64,000 nt of DNA from Leisingera aquimarina DSM 24565 (GCF_000473165.1 NZ_KI421504.1:434596-498595); one strand, 5' to 3'; counted from the stretch's first letter, positions 24,965 through 34,214 are shown. Translations and numbers: made by a program. The notes: generated by a model from the sequence alone, not told the origin.

Positions 24965-26184
24965 GTCAATTCTCCCGGCCAGGGTTGAGCGATCTGTTCC
25001 AGCATCGCGATACCGACCTTGGCGTAATGCGCAGTCATATCAAGCGAGCGGTGGCGCAGAACCGTGCCGACAGCTTCCAATGTGGCCCCGACCGCAGCAT
25101 CGAAGTTGCCGCGGAGTGGCGCAGCAAGCTCGCTCCGCTCGATGGCGGATCGGAAATGCCGGCGCGCTTTAATGCCAGCGCCACAATGGCCGAGACGTGG
25201 CATGATTGCTCAAATGAGCGGTAGGGGCGACCATCATGAGAAAGACCGCGTCCTGAGGCATGCGCGGGCGTTCCTGTTCGATATACGCGAGAAGCGCATC
25301 GCCTACATCTTGCGGCAACGGCAGCCGAACCTGGCGACGCGCCTTGCCACTCAACTTCAGGATACCGGCGTTCCAGTCGATATCGCCCAGTCTGAGACCA
25401 GCGACATCCCCGGCCCGCACCCCCAGGCGCGCCAGAAGGAGCAGGATCGCCCGGTCCCGCAGGCGCCCCGGGCAAGCTGATCGCAGGATGCAATGACACG
25501 TTCCACATCTGCGGCTGCCAGATACCGCGGCAACGACGAAAGACGCCATTGTATGACCGGCGGAATGGCGTGATCGAGGTTGGGACGGCACAAGCCCGCG
25601 CCGGCGAGAAAGCGAAGATAGCTTCGCAAGGCGCTTGTTTATGGTTCTCAGGCCGGCCGGACCGGTTTCCCCCGCCATTTGCGGACAACAAAACGTATCC
25701 GGGCAGCATCATAATCGTGGGTCGCTGTACCGAGTTCCGGCAACAGCTTATTGAGGATGCGGAGATGACGGGAAACTGTCCGTTCCGCCAAACCCCGATG
25801 CAAACGCAGCCAGTGCTGATAGTCGTCAAGCAAGGGAAATTCTGGCGCGGCCTTCAACGGCGGAGGTGCGACGCCCGCACCTTGTAGGAAAACAACAAAC
25901 CTTCTGGCACGTCGCGCATACTTTGGTGAGACATGCTGCCATCGCCGCCCGCCGGGACATTGGCACTGGTGTTCGGCGAAGCGACGAACAACTCCATCAT
26001 CGACGCTGACCATCGGTATGCCGGTGCTTTCCAGCCAAACCGCGAAATGGCGTGCCGATGCCCTGTAGCCTTCAATGGTCAGCGGCGAATACCTCTGAGC
26101 GCCAAGCTCGTCCGCGAACTGATCGATCCACAACGAAACCGGCCCCGGATCCAGGAACCAGCGATTACGGTATTGGTCAGTCAT
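24958..26184 (-). pseudogene. ritA: RIT tyrosine recombinase A (several frameshifts)
   Basis: ATG 26184 follows GAGGAGAGAGAAG. The N-terminal domain (IDQFADELGAQRYSPLTIEGY) is intact, but then the coding signal hops frames at least four times. Recognisable pieces are RSYLRFLAGAGLCRPNLDHA, LRDRAILLLLARLGVRAGDV (catalytic Arg), KARRQVRLPLPQDVGDALLA, SGASLLRHSAATSMLRSG (HxxR) and VLRHRSLDMTAHYAKV (Tyr). The last ends at TGA 24958-24960. It is the most decayed gene of the trio. Confidence 0.85.
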
Positions 26185-26302
26185 CTTCTCTCTCCTCAAG
26201 GTGTGAAACCATCGCGGGAGAGCATAGTTATGCGGGGCGCATGTGCCTGTTTGTTCTGCCTAACCGGCTGTAAAAAAGCCACAATCCAAGAGGCGATGTA
26301 CA

Positions 26303-26338
26303 CGGCTCCGCATAATAATCGTCGCCACATAGTTGCGG
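26303..26338 (-). repeat. RIT right inverted repeat (36 bp)
   Basis: Perfect inverted partner of 22967-23002. Its outer six bases TTGCGG (26333-26338) are also the right copy of the target duplication. Confidence 0.9.
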
Positions 26339-26394
26339 AAATCCACCGGCTCCGAGGCAAGGTAAATCCGGAAGTTGCTGGCAGGAGAAATCAT
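26333..26394 (-). pseudogene. IS66 accessory protein TnpB, 5' part
   Basis: ATG 26392-26394 overlaps the tnpA stop (ATGA) and codes for MISPASNFRIYLASEPVDFR before the RIT element interrupts it. This is the usual N-terminus of IS66 TnpB proteins in alphaproteobacteria. Confidence 0.85.
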
Positions 26395-26795
26395 TGTGCT
26401 GCCCTCACGGCCCGCAAAACTTCCACCAGGTGATCGGCAGGATAGCCAAGGAGTATCTCGACAGCTGCCGCTCCGATACTGATCCGGCAGGAGGTGCTGC
26501 TTGCAGCCTCGGGTCCATTGACGTGAGGAGATGCAGAGGGCGGCTGGGCCACAGGAGCAACGACCTCGACAAAAGCTGGGTTCTTCCCGGAAGTGCCGGC
26601 CTTCTTAACCCAGAGAGCGACCAGCGATTTGTTGGCTCCGATCTCCTCAGCCGTCTCGCGGATTCCGGCTCCAGCAAGGATCGTTTGAACAGCCTTGGCG
26701 CGGAGCGCGTCAGGCCATTTACGCCGCCCGGAAGAGGAAACAGGGACCGTGAATCCCCACACCTTCACCTCTTCCGGCATCATTCCGTCCAGCAT
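26391..26795 (-). CDS. IS66-family TnpA (Orf1) helix-turn-helix protein
   Basis: A 134-residue protein starting at ATG 26795, five bases after GGAGG. The N-terminal half has the IS3/IS66-type helix-turn-helix (SGRRKWPDALRAKAVQTIL, GIRETAEEIGANKSLVALWV). The C-terminal tail ISIGAAAVEILLGYPADHLVEVLRAVRAAQ (positions about 103-134) is the segment typical of TnpA from IS66 elements. It is the only intact gene left of the element. It overlaps tnpB by 4 bases. Confidence 0.88.
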   Translation of the reverse strand: MLDGMMPEEVKVWGFTVPVSSSGRRKWPDALRAKAVQTILAGAGIRETAEEIGANKSLVALWVKKAGTSGKNPAFVEVVAPVAQPPSASPHVNGPEAASSTSCRISIGAAAVEILLGYPADHLVEVLRAVRAAQ

Positions 26796-26834
26796 CACCA
26801 CCTCCTTTCTTCAGGTGGCGCCAGTATCTCAAAC

Positions 26835-27138
26835 CCCTTATTTTATTGAAACATGGGGTCTTTGCACCGCTTAAAAGTCATTCAAAACAAATCTGGCCGC
26901 CTGGAACTGTCGCAAGAACTTGAAGTCAAGAAAATCACACTTGAAATCCTGAACGGTATCAAGCCCCTGTTTCTCACTAAATGCACCCTCCAAGCAACTT
27001 CACTGTGCCCCCTGATCTCGGCCCGGGCGCTGAGCATGGACCCGCACCCACCACCAAACTCCAATTGCCCTTCCTGCCCGGATCACCGATAACCGGGAAA
27101 CAGAAGACGAACGGATTTCCAACAGGAGCGCGGCGCAC
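26835..27138. other. Gap before polA
   Basis: About 300 bases between the right end of the IS66-type element and polA. A 79-codon plus-strand frame (26853-27092) has no ribosome site and becomes proline/cysteine-rich nonsense; I do not call it. The polA promoter should lie here, but no clear box is seen. Confidence 0.5.
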
Positions 27139-29940
27139 ATGAGCGGGACACAATTCGGCAAAGGTTGTCACCTCCATCTGATCGACGGCTCGGCCTTCAT
27201 CTTCCGCGCCTATCACGCGCTGCCGCCCTTGACCCGCAAATCCGACGGGCTGCCGATCGGGGCCGTGGCGGGCTTCTGCAACATGCTGTTCAAGCAGGTG
27301 GAGGACAACAAGGGCCCGGATGCGCCGACCCATGTGGCGGTGATATTCGACTATTCCGGCAAGTCCTTCCGTAACGAGATGTATGACCAGTACAAGGCCC
27401 ACCGCCCGCCCGCGCCCGAGGATCTGGTGCCGCAATTCCCGCTGACCCGCGAGGCAACCCGCGCCTTCAATATCGCCTGCAAGGAAGTCGAAGGCTTCGA
27501 GGCCGACGATATCATCGCCACCCTGGCACATCAGGCGCGCGATGCCGGCGGGCGCTGCACCATCATTTCCTCCGACAAGGACCTAATGCAGCTGGTCGGC
27601 GGCGGGGTTGAGATGCTGGACGCGATGAAGAACAAGCGCATCGACAGCGACGGCGTGGTGGAGAAATTCGGCGTCGGTCCTGACCGGGTGGTGGATGTGC
27701 AGGCGCTGGCGGGCGACTCGGTTGATAACGTGCCGGGGGCTCCGGGGATCGGGATCAAGACCGCGGCCCTGCTGATCAATGAGTTCGGCGACCTGGAGAG
27801 CCTTCTGGACCGGGCCGAGGAGATCAAGCAGCCCAAGCGCCGCCAGACGCTGATCGAGAAGCGCGACCAGATCGAACTCAGCAAGAAGCTGGTGCAGCTG
27901 GACTGCAACATGGAGCTGGATTTCACCCTGGATGATCTGGAGGTGAAGGAGCCGGATGCCGAGACCCTGCTGACCTTCCTGTCGGAGATGGAGTTCCGCA
28001 CCCTGACCAAGCGGCTGGCCGATCAGTTGGGGTTGGATGCGCCTGCGATCCCGGAGGCGCCTGCTGCCGTTTCCGAAGCCGCAGCCCCGGAGGCTGTGCC
28101 GTTCGACAAGGGCAAATACGAATGCGTCCGCGATGCGGCGGCACTGCAGGTCTGGGTCGACCGCATCCGCCAGCGCGGCTGGGTGGCGGCGGATACCGAG
28201 ACCACCGGCCTGGATGAAATGGTGGTGGATCTGGTCGGCATCTCCCTTTGCGTGGAAGCGGGCGAGGCCTGCTATATTCCCCTGGCGCATAAGACCGGGG
28301 GCGACGATCTGTTCGGCGGCGAAGGGCTGTCCGAAGGGCAGATGCCCTTGGAAGTGGCGGTTGCGATGCTGAAACCGGTTCTGGAGGATCCGGCGATCCT
28401 CAAGATCGGCCAGAACATGAAATACGATGCCAAGATCCTTCACCGATACGGGGTGGAGATGGCGCCGATCGACGACACCATGCTGATGTCCTATGCGCTG
28501 CATGCAGGCCTGCACGGGCACGGCATGGACACGCTGTCGGAACGCTATCTCGATCACACGCCGATCCCGATCAAGCCGCTGTTGGGCAGCGGCAAGTCGG
28601 CGATCACCTTTGACCGGGTGCCGATCGAGGACGCGGTGCCTTATGCTGCGGAGGATGCCGACATCACCCTGCGCCTGTGGCAGCTGTTCAAGCCGCAGCT
28701 GCATCAGGAGCAGGTGACCACGGTTTACGAGACCCTGGAACGGCCGCTGGTGCCGGTACTGGCAGATATGGAGCGCTACGGCATCAAGGTGGACCGCGAT
28801 ACGCTGAGCCGCATGTCAAATGCCTTTGCCCAGAAGATGGCCGGGCTGGAGGCGGAGATTCACGAGCTGGCGGGCCGCAGCTTCAATGTCGGATCTCCCA
28901 AGCAATTGGGCGAGATCCTGTTTGACGAAATGTCCCTGCCCGGCGGCAAGAAGGGTAAAACAGGCGCCTATGCCACCGGTGCCGATATCCTTGAGGATCT
29001 GGCCACCGAGCATGATCTGCCCGCGCGGGTGCTGGACTGGCGGCAGCTGTCGAAGCTGAAATCGACCTACACGGATGCGCTGCAGGATCACATCAACGCC
29101 GAGACCGGCCGGGTGCATACCTCCTACACCCAGACCGGGGCGAGCACGGGGCGCATGGCCTCGACCGATCCGAACCTGCAGAACATACCGGTGCGCACCG
29201 AGGAAGGCCGCCGCATCCGCGAGGCCTTTGTGGCGGAGGAGGGCAATGTGCTCTTGTCGCTCGACTACAGCCAGATCGAGCTGCGCATCCTGGCGCATAT
29301 GGCCGGCATCGACACGCTGAAAGCAGCCTTTGCCGAGGGGCAGGACATTCACGCAATGACCGCATCGGAGATGTTCGAGGTGCCGTTGGACGAGATGACG
29401 CCGGAAATCCGCCGCCAGGCCAAGGCGATCAACTTTGGTGTGATTTACGGCATCTCCGGGTTTGGCCTGGCGCGCAATCTGCGCATACCGCGCAAGGACG
29501 CGCAGGGGTTTATTGACCGCTATTTTGAGCGCTTCCCCGGTATCCGCAAATACATGGACGCGACGGTGGAGTTCGCCAAAGAGCATGGCTATGTGCAGAC
29601 CCTGTTTGGGCGCAAGATCCACACGGCGGAGATCAACGCCAAGGGGCCGAAGGCCGGCTTTGCCAAACGCGCCGCGATCAATGCCCCGATCCAGGGGACA
29701 GCCGCCGACGTGATCCGCCGGGCGATGATCCGGATGCCGGAGGCGATTACCCATCTGCCCGCGCGGATGCTGCTGCAAGTGCACGACGAACTGCTGTTCG
29801 AAGTGCCGGAAGCGGCAGTGGAGGAGACCATCGCAGCCGCCCGCCAGGTGATGGAGACCGCCGCAGATCCGGCGGTGCATCTGGGTGTGAAACTGGTGGT
29901 GGACGCAGGCCGTGGCCAGAACTGGGCAGAGGCGCACTGA
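27139..29940 (+). CDS. polA: DNA polymerase I
   Basis: A 933-residue replication and repair polymerase that removes primers and fills gaps. Residues 1 to about 290 are the 5'-3' exonuclease (LIDGSAFIFRAYHAL, GFEADDIIATLA, GVPGAPGIG-like DNVPGAPGIGIKTA). The 3'-5' proofreading domain is active-looking, with DTETTGLD near residue 353. The polymerase domain has motif A LSLDYSQIELRIL near 707, motif B RRQAKAINFGVIYG near 757 and motif C VHDELLFE near 880. Length is normal. It marks the right border of the accessory region and is followed by two copies of the structured repeat. Confidence 0.97.
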   Translation: MSGTQFGKGCHLHLIDGSAFIFRAYHALPPLTRKSDGLPIGAVAGFCNMLFKQVEDNKGPDAPTHVAVIFDYSGKSFRNEMYDQYKAHRPPAPEDLVPQFPLTREATRAFNIACKEVEGFEADDIIATLAHQARDAGGRCTIISSDKDLMQLVGGGVEMLDAMKNKRIDSDGVVEKFGVGPDRVVDVQALAGDSVDNVPGAPGIGIKTAALLINEFGDLESLLDRAEEIKQPKRRQTLIEKRDQIELSKKLVQLDCNMELDFTLDDLEVKEPDAETLLTFLSEMEFRTLTKRLADQLGLDAPAIPEAPAAVSEAAAPEAVPFDKGKYECVRDAAALQVWVDRIRQRGWVAADTETTGLDEMVVDLVGISLCVEAGEACYIPLAHKTGGDDLFGGEGLSEGQMPLEVAVAMLKPVLEDPAILKIGQNMKYDAKILHRYGVEMAPIDDTMLMSYALHAGLHGHGMDTLSERYLDHTPIPIKPLLGSGKSAITFDRVPIEDAVPYAAEDADITLRLWQLFKPQLHQEQVTTVYETLERPLVPVLADMERYGIKVDRDTLSRMSNAFAQKMAGLEAEIHELAGRSFNVGSPKQLGEILFDEMSLPGGKKGKTGAYATGADILEDLATEHDLPARVLDWRQLSKLKSTYTDALQDHINAETGRVHTSYTQTGASTGRMASTDPNLQNIPVRTEEGRRIREAFVAEEGNVLLSLDYSQIELRILAHMAGIDTLKAAFAEGQDIHAMTASEMFEVPLDEMTPEIRRQAKAINFGVIYGISGFGLARNLRIPRKDAQGFIDRYFERFPGIRKYMDATVEFAKEHGYVQTLFGRKIHTAEINAKGPKAGFAKRAAINAPIQGTAADVIRRAMIRMPEAITHLPARMLLQVHDELLFEVPEAAVEETIAAARQVMETAADPAVHLGVKLVVDAGRGQNWAEAH

Positions 29941-29962
29941 GGCGACCCCTATTGAGACAGAC

Positions 29963-30030
29963 GGGGCACTCCCGCCCGGCTTCGATCTGGCGATCTCATC
30001 CCGTTGGGCCGGGCGCCGCTGACGCGGCGC
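29963..30030 (-). repeat. Structured intergenic repeat, copy B
   Basis: Reverse complement of copy A with few changes: hairpin GCGCCGC, loop GTCA, GCGGCGC; then GGCCCAAC, the GATC dyad and GGGCGGGAGT. It lies in the convergent gap between polA and the DUF2798 gene. Confidence 0.75.
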
Positions 30031-30134
30031 GGAAAGTGCTGGGCCCTCTCCACTCCGGGTCAAGGGAGGCGTAGCCTCCGCGCGGTCAGCGCGGCTTGCC
30101 CTTGACGCGGTCCACTTGGAAACAATCGGAAACG

Positions 30135-30162
30135 CCCCTAAGGGCAGACCTGCCCGTAGGGG
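30135..30162. terminator. Hairpin in the polA/DUF2798 gap
   Basis: CCCCTA and GGGCAG pair with CTGCCC and TAGGGG, with one mismatch and a 2-base loop. There is no T-run. Possibly a bidirectional 3'-end structure between the convergent genes. Confidence 0.4.
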
Positions 30163-30181
30163 CTTCTCAGCAAAAAGCCTT

Positions 30182-30258
30182 GCGCCGCACCAGCGGCGCC
30201 ACGCCCAACGGCTGCTGCGGCATCTTTGATGCTGCTTGCGGCAGGCGGGAGTTCTCCC
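30182..30258 (+). repeat. Structured intergenic repeat, copy F
   Basis: Hairpin 1 GCGCCGC, loop ACCA, GCGGCGC; then GCCCAAC; hairpin 2 GCATC, loop TTT, GATGC; then GGCGGGAG, TT and CTCCC, which itself closes a third small stem. It shares the architecture of the other five copies, but hairpin 2 has its own sequence. Confidence 0.75.
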
Positions 30259-30277
30259 TGTCCTACACTGCCCGGTA

Positions 30278-30514
30278 TCAGTTTCCGGCGGGCTGCTTGA
30301 CCAGTTTCACCACCAACCTGCGCACCAGAGGGGCAGCAATAAAAGCCACTGCAAAGGCAATCGGCCAGCTGACCGGCCAGGCCTGCATCCAGGCGCCGCC
30401 AAAACCCGCACCGAACCCCAGCGCTTTCCAAGTCGCCACGCCAGTGACGATAAAAGACATCAGCCCCGACAAAATCAGGCTGAACAAAACAGGAGCAAAT
30501 CGGGCAGGCAGCAT
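30278..30514 (-). CDS. DUF2798 small membrane protein
   Basis: A 78-residue protein with two transmembrane helices (about 8-30 and 46-65), separated by a Gly-rich turn and ending in a basic tail RRLVVKLVKQ. The opening RFAPVLFSLILSGLMSFIVTG is characteristic of DUF2798 as I know it. The role is unknown. A perfect 14-15-bp hairpin (30556-30593) lies 40 bases upstream, between this gene and the hydroxypyruvate isomerase gene on the same strand. Confidence 0.85.
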   Translation of the reverse strand: MLPARFAPVLFSLILSGLMSFIVTGVATWKALGFGAGFGGAWMQAWPVSWPIAFAVAFIAAPLVRRLVVKLVKQPAGN

Positions 30515-30555
30515 CGGCAGGGTCCTTCCTGTGATCCAGCCGCCCTTATGCCGCG

Positions 30556-30593
30556 CCGGCTTTCACATTTCAATTCACGAATGTGAAAGCCGG
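30556..30593. promoter_or_regulatory. 14-bp perfect stem upstream of the DUF2798 gene
   Basis: CCGGCTTTCACATT pairs exactly with AATGTGAAAGCCGG around a 10-base loop. It lies 12 bases after the stop of the isomerase gene and 42 bases before the DUF2798 start. It may be a terminator without a T-run, or an operator. The inner TTCACATT...AATGTGAA is the most protein-binding-site-like part. Confidence 0.45.
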
Positions 30594-30604
30594 CCTGCGG
30601 CGGC

Positions 30605-31357
30605 TCAGCGCATCCAGCCGAGGCTGTCTTCGGTGCGCCGGGTCGAGGGCGTGTATTCAGCGCTGATCCATCCGTCATAGCCGCTGGCCTCGATGGCGGC
30701 AAACAGCTCTTGGAAATCCACCGGCCCGGTGCCCGGCTCGCAGCGGCCCGGGGCGGCGGCGATCTGCACATGCATCGCATGGCGGCCGAATATGTCCCAG
30801 ACCTTGGCCGCATCGCCGTGGATTAGCTGGGCGTGATAGGCATCATACTGCAAGCCGACATTGGGGCGGTCCACCGCCTCCAGCACCTCCATCGCCAGGT
30901 TGTAATCGTCCAAAAAATAGCCGGGCTGGTCGCCGCTGTTCAAAGGCTCGATGGTGAACTGCTGCTCGGGCGCCTGGCCGGCGGCCCATTGCAGGTTTTC
31001 GACAAAAGTCTGCTGCGCCGCTGCGCCCTTGGCATAGCCCGCCATCACGTGGATCCTGCCGGCCTTCAACGCCTCGGCGTAGCGCAGCACCCGGCGGATG
31101 TCGCGTTGGAACCGATCAACGCCTTCGGGCACTGCAGCATAGCCGGGCATGCCGCCGGTGTAGTTGGGCGGCGGCGCGTTGATCAGCAAGAGCTCCAGCC
31201 CGTTGGCCAGCAATGCGCGCTGGGTCTCCTTGGCGGCAAGCTCATAAGGGTAGAGGATTTCCACCGCCTCGAACCCTGCCGCCGCGGCGGCCTGGAACCG
31301 GTCGAGATAGGGCAGCTCGGCAAACAGCATCGAGATGTTGGCTGCGAATCTGGGCAT
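30605..31357 (-). CDS. hyi: Hydroxypyruvate isomerase family protein
   Basis: A 250-residue TIM-barrel enzyme of the xylose-isomerase-like/hydroxypyruvate isomerase family, converting hydroxypyruvate to tartronate semialdehyde in glyoxylate metabolism. The opening RFAANISMLFAELPYLDRF, the middle LLINAPPPNY, and the metal-ligand stretches FTIEPLNSGDQPGYFL and QYDAYHAQLIHGD fit Hyi well. ATG 31357 follows AGGAGAAACCCG. It stands alone; no glyoxylate carboligase or tartronate reductase gene is adjacent, so the pathway assignment rests on family resemblance. Confidence 0.85.
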   Translation of the reverse strand: MPRFAANISMLFAELPYLDRFQAAAAAGFEAVEILYPYELAAKETQRALLANGLELLLINAPPPNYTGGMPGYAAVPEGVDRFQRDIRRVLRYAEALKAGRIHVMAGYAKGAAAQQTFVENLQWAAGQAPEQQFTIEPLNSGDQPGYFLDDYNLAMEVLEAVDRPNVGLQYDAYHAQLIHGDAAKVWDIFGRHAMHVQIAAAPGRCEPGTGPVDFQELFAAIEASGYDGWISAEYTPSTRRTEDSLGWMR

Positions 31358-31519
31358 CGGGTTTCTCCTGGTTTCACGGAGGTTTATCCCGCGCAAAACC
31401 GTAAGGCCAAGAGATAGAAAACGACGCATTGTCGCTTTCCCGCAAGACCTGAGGCTGCGATTCGGATGCAACTGCAGGAAACCGGCATATTTCCGCCGGG
31501 CCTCCAAAGGATAGCAGCC

Positions 31520-32479
31520 ATGACGATGAGTCCCGAGCGCCTGTCTGCAGGCTCTTCTGCGCCGCTGCCTGCCAATGCGTTTGGCGGCAATGCCCTTGCG
31601 GCGGCGGCGATGATCACCTGGTCTGCGGGTTTTCCCGCGGCGGAGGTGCTGCTGCAAACCTGGCCGCCGGTGATGCTGCTGGCGGCACGGCTAGTGCTGG
31701 CGGCCACCGGGATCCTGCTGCTGTGGGCGATGCGCGAAGGGGTGCAAACCGTGTTGAGGGCGCCCTGGCGCAAAGGGCTGATGATCGGCTTCTTCGGCTT
31801 TGGCGCCAGCGCCTATCTGATCATCCAGGCGCAGGTGCTGACCAATGCGGTCACGGCGGCACTGATCTGTTCCGCCGCACCGGTGATCGGCGGGGTGATT
31901 GAGATGCTGCAAGGCCAGCGGCGGCTGGGGGTGCGGTTTGCGCTTGGCGCCGCAGCCACGGTGACGGGCGGCATCATCGCAACCAGTTCGCTGAGCGGTG
32001 CAGAGCTGGGGCTGGGTGCCGCAGCCGCCGCAGTTGCTATCACGCTGTATACTTGGGCAAGTTCCGCCTCGGTGCGGGCGCTGCCAGATCTTTCCCCGGC
32101 GGGGCGCAGTTCCGTCACCATCTGCGGCGGCCTGCTGTTGGCCAGCGTGATGACTGCAGGCACCGCGCTGCTGGGCGGCGAGTGGCTGCCCCGCGCGCCG
32201 GTCAGCGGCTATCAGCTGCAGATGCTGCTGATTTTCGGCCTGGTTTCGGTGATGCTGAGCCAGCTGTTGTGGCTGTCCTCGGTTGACCGGCTGGGGGTGG
32301 CGCTGGCCTCGTTCCATACCAATCTGGCGCCATTTTACGTTATGATCCTGATGCTGTTCCTGGGGGAAAGCTGGGAGTGGCCGCAGGCGATCGGTGCCGC
32401 GGTAGTGGGTCTGGGTGTTGTGGTTGCGCAGGACAGGCGGCCCAAACTGGCGGAGCCGATGGGCGGCAGCCGGGCGTAA
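31520..32479 (+). CDS. DMT-family (EamA) transporter
   Basis: A 319-residue inner-membrane protein with two EamA repeats and ten predicted helices. The first repeat begins LAAAAMITWSAGFPAAEVLL and the second spans GLGAAAAAVAITLYTW to VGLGVVVAQD. ATG 31520 follows AAAGGA. Family members export amino acids or metabolites; the substrate is not deducible. It ends before a strong hairpin in the convergent gap with the DUF1285 gene. Confidence 0.88.
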   Translation: MTMSPERLSAGSSAPLPANAFGGNALAAAAMITWSAGFPAAEVLLQTWPPVMLLAARLVLAATGILLLWAMREGVQTVLRAPWRKGLMIGFFGFGASAYLIIQAQVLTNAVTAALICSAAPVIGGVIEMLQGQRRLGVRFALGAAATVTGGIIATSSLSGAELGLGAAAAAVAITLYTWASSASVRALPDLSPAGRSSVTICGGLLLASVMTAGTALLGGEWLPRAPVSGYQLQMLLIFGLVSVMLSQLLWLSSVDRLGVALASFHTNLAPFYVMILMLFLGESWEWPQAIGAAVVGLGVVVAQDRRPKLAEPMGGSRA

Positions 32480-32499
32480 GGCTTAAAGGAAATCAAAAA

Positions 32500-32528
32500 G
32501 GCGGCGCCCTCCCCGTGGGGGAGGGCCG
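32500..32528. terminator. Bidirectional hairpin between convergent genes
   Basis: GCCCTCCCC, loop GTG, GGGGAGGGC forms a perfect 9-bp stem, with an A-run before it (AAAAAGGCGGC) that would read as a T-run on the minus strand. It sits about 20 bases after the DMT gene and serves as a plausible terminator for the DUF1285 gene as well. Confidence 0.55.
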
Positions 32529-32557
32529 GGCGATGATCCATCAGGATGCCTAGGCGT

Positions 32558-33154
32558 TTATTCCGCTTCCAGCTCGGCTGACGGGATCAGCGGGAAAAAT
32601 GCGCCGCCGGACCAGACGCCGAACCAATCGTCGTGATGCTCTCCCAGTTCCGCCAGCCGGTAGAAGCTCTTGCGGTCGATCAGCGCCTCCAGTCCGGCGC
32701 GCACCATGACGTAAGGAGCGGGCTCGCCGGTTTCCGCGTCGCGTTCCACCCGGATCACGTGGTCCGGGCCGGCCTCGGCGGTGTCGCCGATATTGGTGGT
32801 GAAAGCGATGACCTGATCGCGCCCCTCGCCTTCGGCATTGAAATCCACCGCCACAAAAGGGGCGTCCTCGACGGTGATGCCAACCTTCTCAACCGGGGTG
32901 ACAAGGAAATACTTGCCATCCTCCAGTTTCAGGATCGAGGCGAACAGCTTAACCAGTTCAAACCGGTTGAAAGGCGTGCCGAGGTAGTACCAGCTGCCGT
33001 CGCGGGCGATACGGATGTCCAGGTCGCCGCAGAACGGCGGGTTCCACAGGTGGACGGGCGGCAAACCCTTGCCTTTGCCCGCCGCTTTGGCCGCTGCGGC
33101 AATGCCTTCAGCATCGGGGGTCACAGCTTTTTGTCCGCTCATTGCTTTTGCCAT
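32558..33154 (-). CDS. DUF1285 domain-containing protein
   Basis: A 198-residue soluble protein matching DUF1285: PPVHLWNPPFCGDLDIRI, then GSWYYLGTPFNRFELVKLFASIL, then KYFLVTPVEKVGI and the downstream acidic strands. ATG 33142 is an alternative start with better spacing to GGAAATGG. The function is unknown. It is transcribed divergently from the MoxR operon 52 bases away; DUF1285 genes next to MoxR operons are common in alphaproteobacteria, which suggests but does not prove a shared role. Confidence 0.88.
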   Translation of the reverse strand: MAKAMSGQKAVTPDAEGIAAAAKAAGKGKGLPPVHLWNPPFCGDLDIRIARDGSWYYLGTPFNRFELVKLFASILKLEDGKYFLVTPVEKVGITVEDAPFVAVDFNAEGEGRDQVIAFTTNIGDTAEAGPDHVIRVERDAETGEPAPYVMVRAGLEALIDRKSFYRLAELGEHHDDWFGVWSGGAFFPLIPSAELEAE

Positions 33155-33206
33155 TTCCAGTCAGCACGATAGAGTGACAGCATATATCCGGGAAACGAGG
33201 AATGTC

Positions 33207-34210
<1,004 letters not shown>

Positions 34211-34214
<4 letters not shown>

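Larger units (their letters stand above)
22947..26332 (-). mobile_element. Recombinase-in-trio (RIT) element inserted in tnpB
   Basis: Three adjacent, overlapping minus-strand tyrosine recombinase genes (ritA, ritB, ritC) lie between perfect 36-bp inverted repeats. TTGCGG occurs directly at 22941-22946 and 26333-26338, flanking the insertion in tnpB. Each end also has an inner copy of the motif CCGCATAACTAT (23049-23060, inverted at 26224-26235), so each end forms a dyad with the outer repeat. The left end carries an extra 20-bp hairpin segment that the right end lacks. All three recombinases are frameshifted, so the element is immobile by itself. Confidence 0.88.
21229..26834 (-). mobile_element. 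Rearranged IS66-family element with nested RIT insertion
   Basis: Minus-strand order: tnpA (26391-26795), tnpB split by a RIT element, a fragment of an AAA ATPase, a fragment of hsdS, then the C-terminal piece of the tnpC transposase. Imperfect ends are visible as GTGTGAGAATGCGTCACC at 21229 and GTTTGAGATACTGGCGCC (reverse complement) ending at 26834. No matching 8-bp target duplication is visible at these ends (TTCCAGCT on the left, CCCTTATT on the right), which fits a rearranged copy. The element cannot transpose by itself because tnpB and tnpC are broken. Confidence 0.7.
29941..30277. other. Convergent gap after polA holding two structured repeats
   Basis: Contains repeat copy B (29963-30030), an imperfect hairpin (30135-30162) and repeat copy F (30182-30258). 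No gene is supported. Confidence 0.6.

Noticed and set aside
1600-26184. All frame breaks are sequencing errors
   Set aside because: Possible for single sites, but breaks cluster in accessory genes while dozens of core genes, many with G/C runs, are intact; kept as an alternative only for the G8 tracts.
22967-26338. Integron or phage integration module
   Set aside because: Three recombinases in a row with inverted repeats fit a RIT element; no attC sites, cassettes or phage genes are present.
26853-27092. 79-codon frame before polA
   Set aside because: The first 45 residues look plausible, but there is no ribosome site and the second half is low-quality Pro/Cys-rich sequence.
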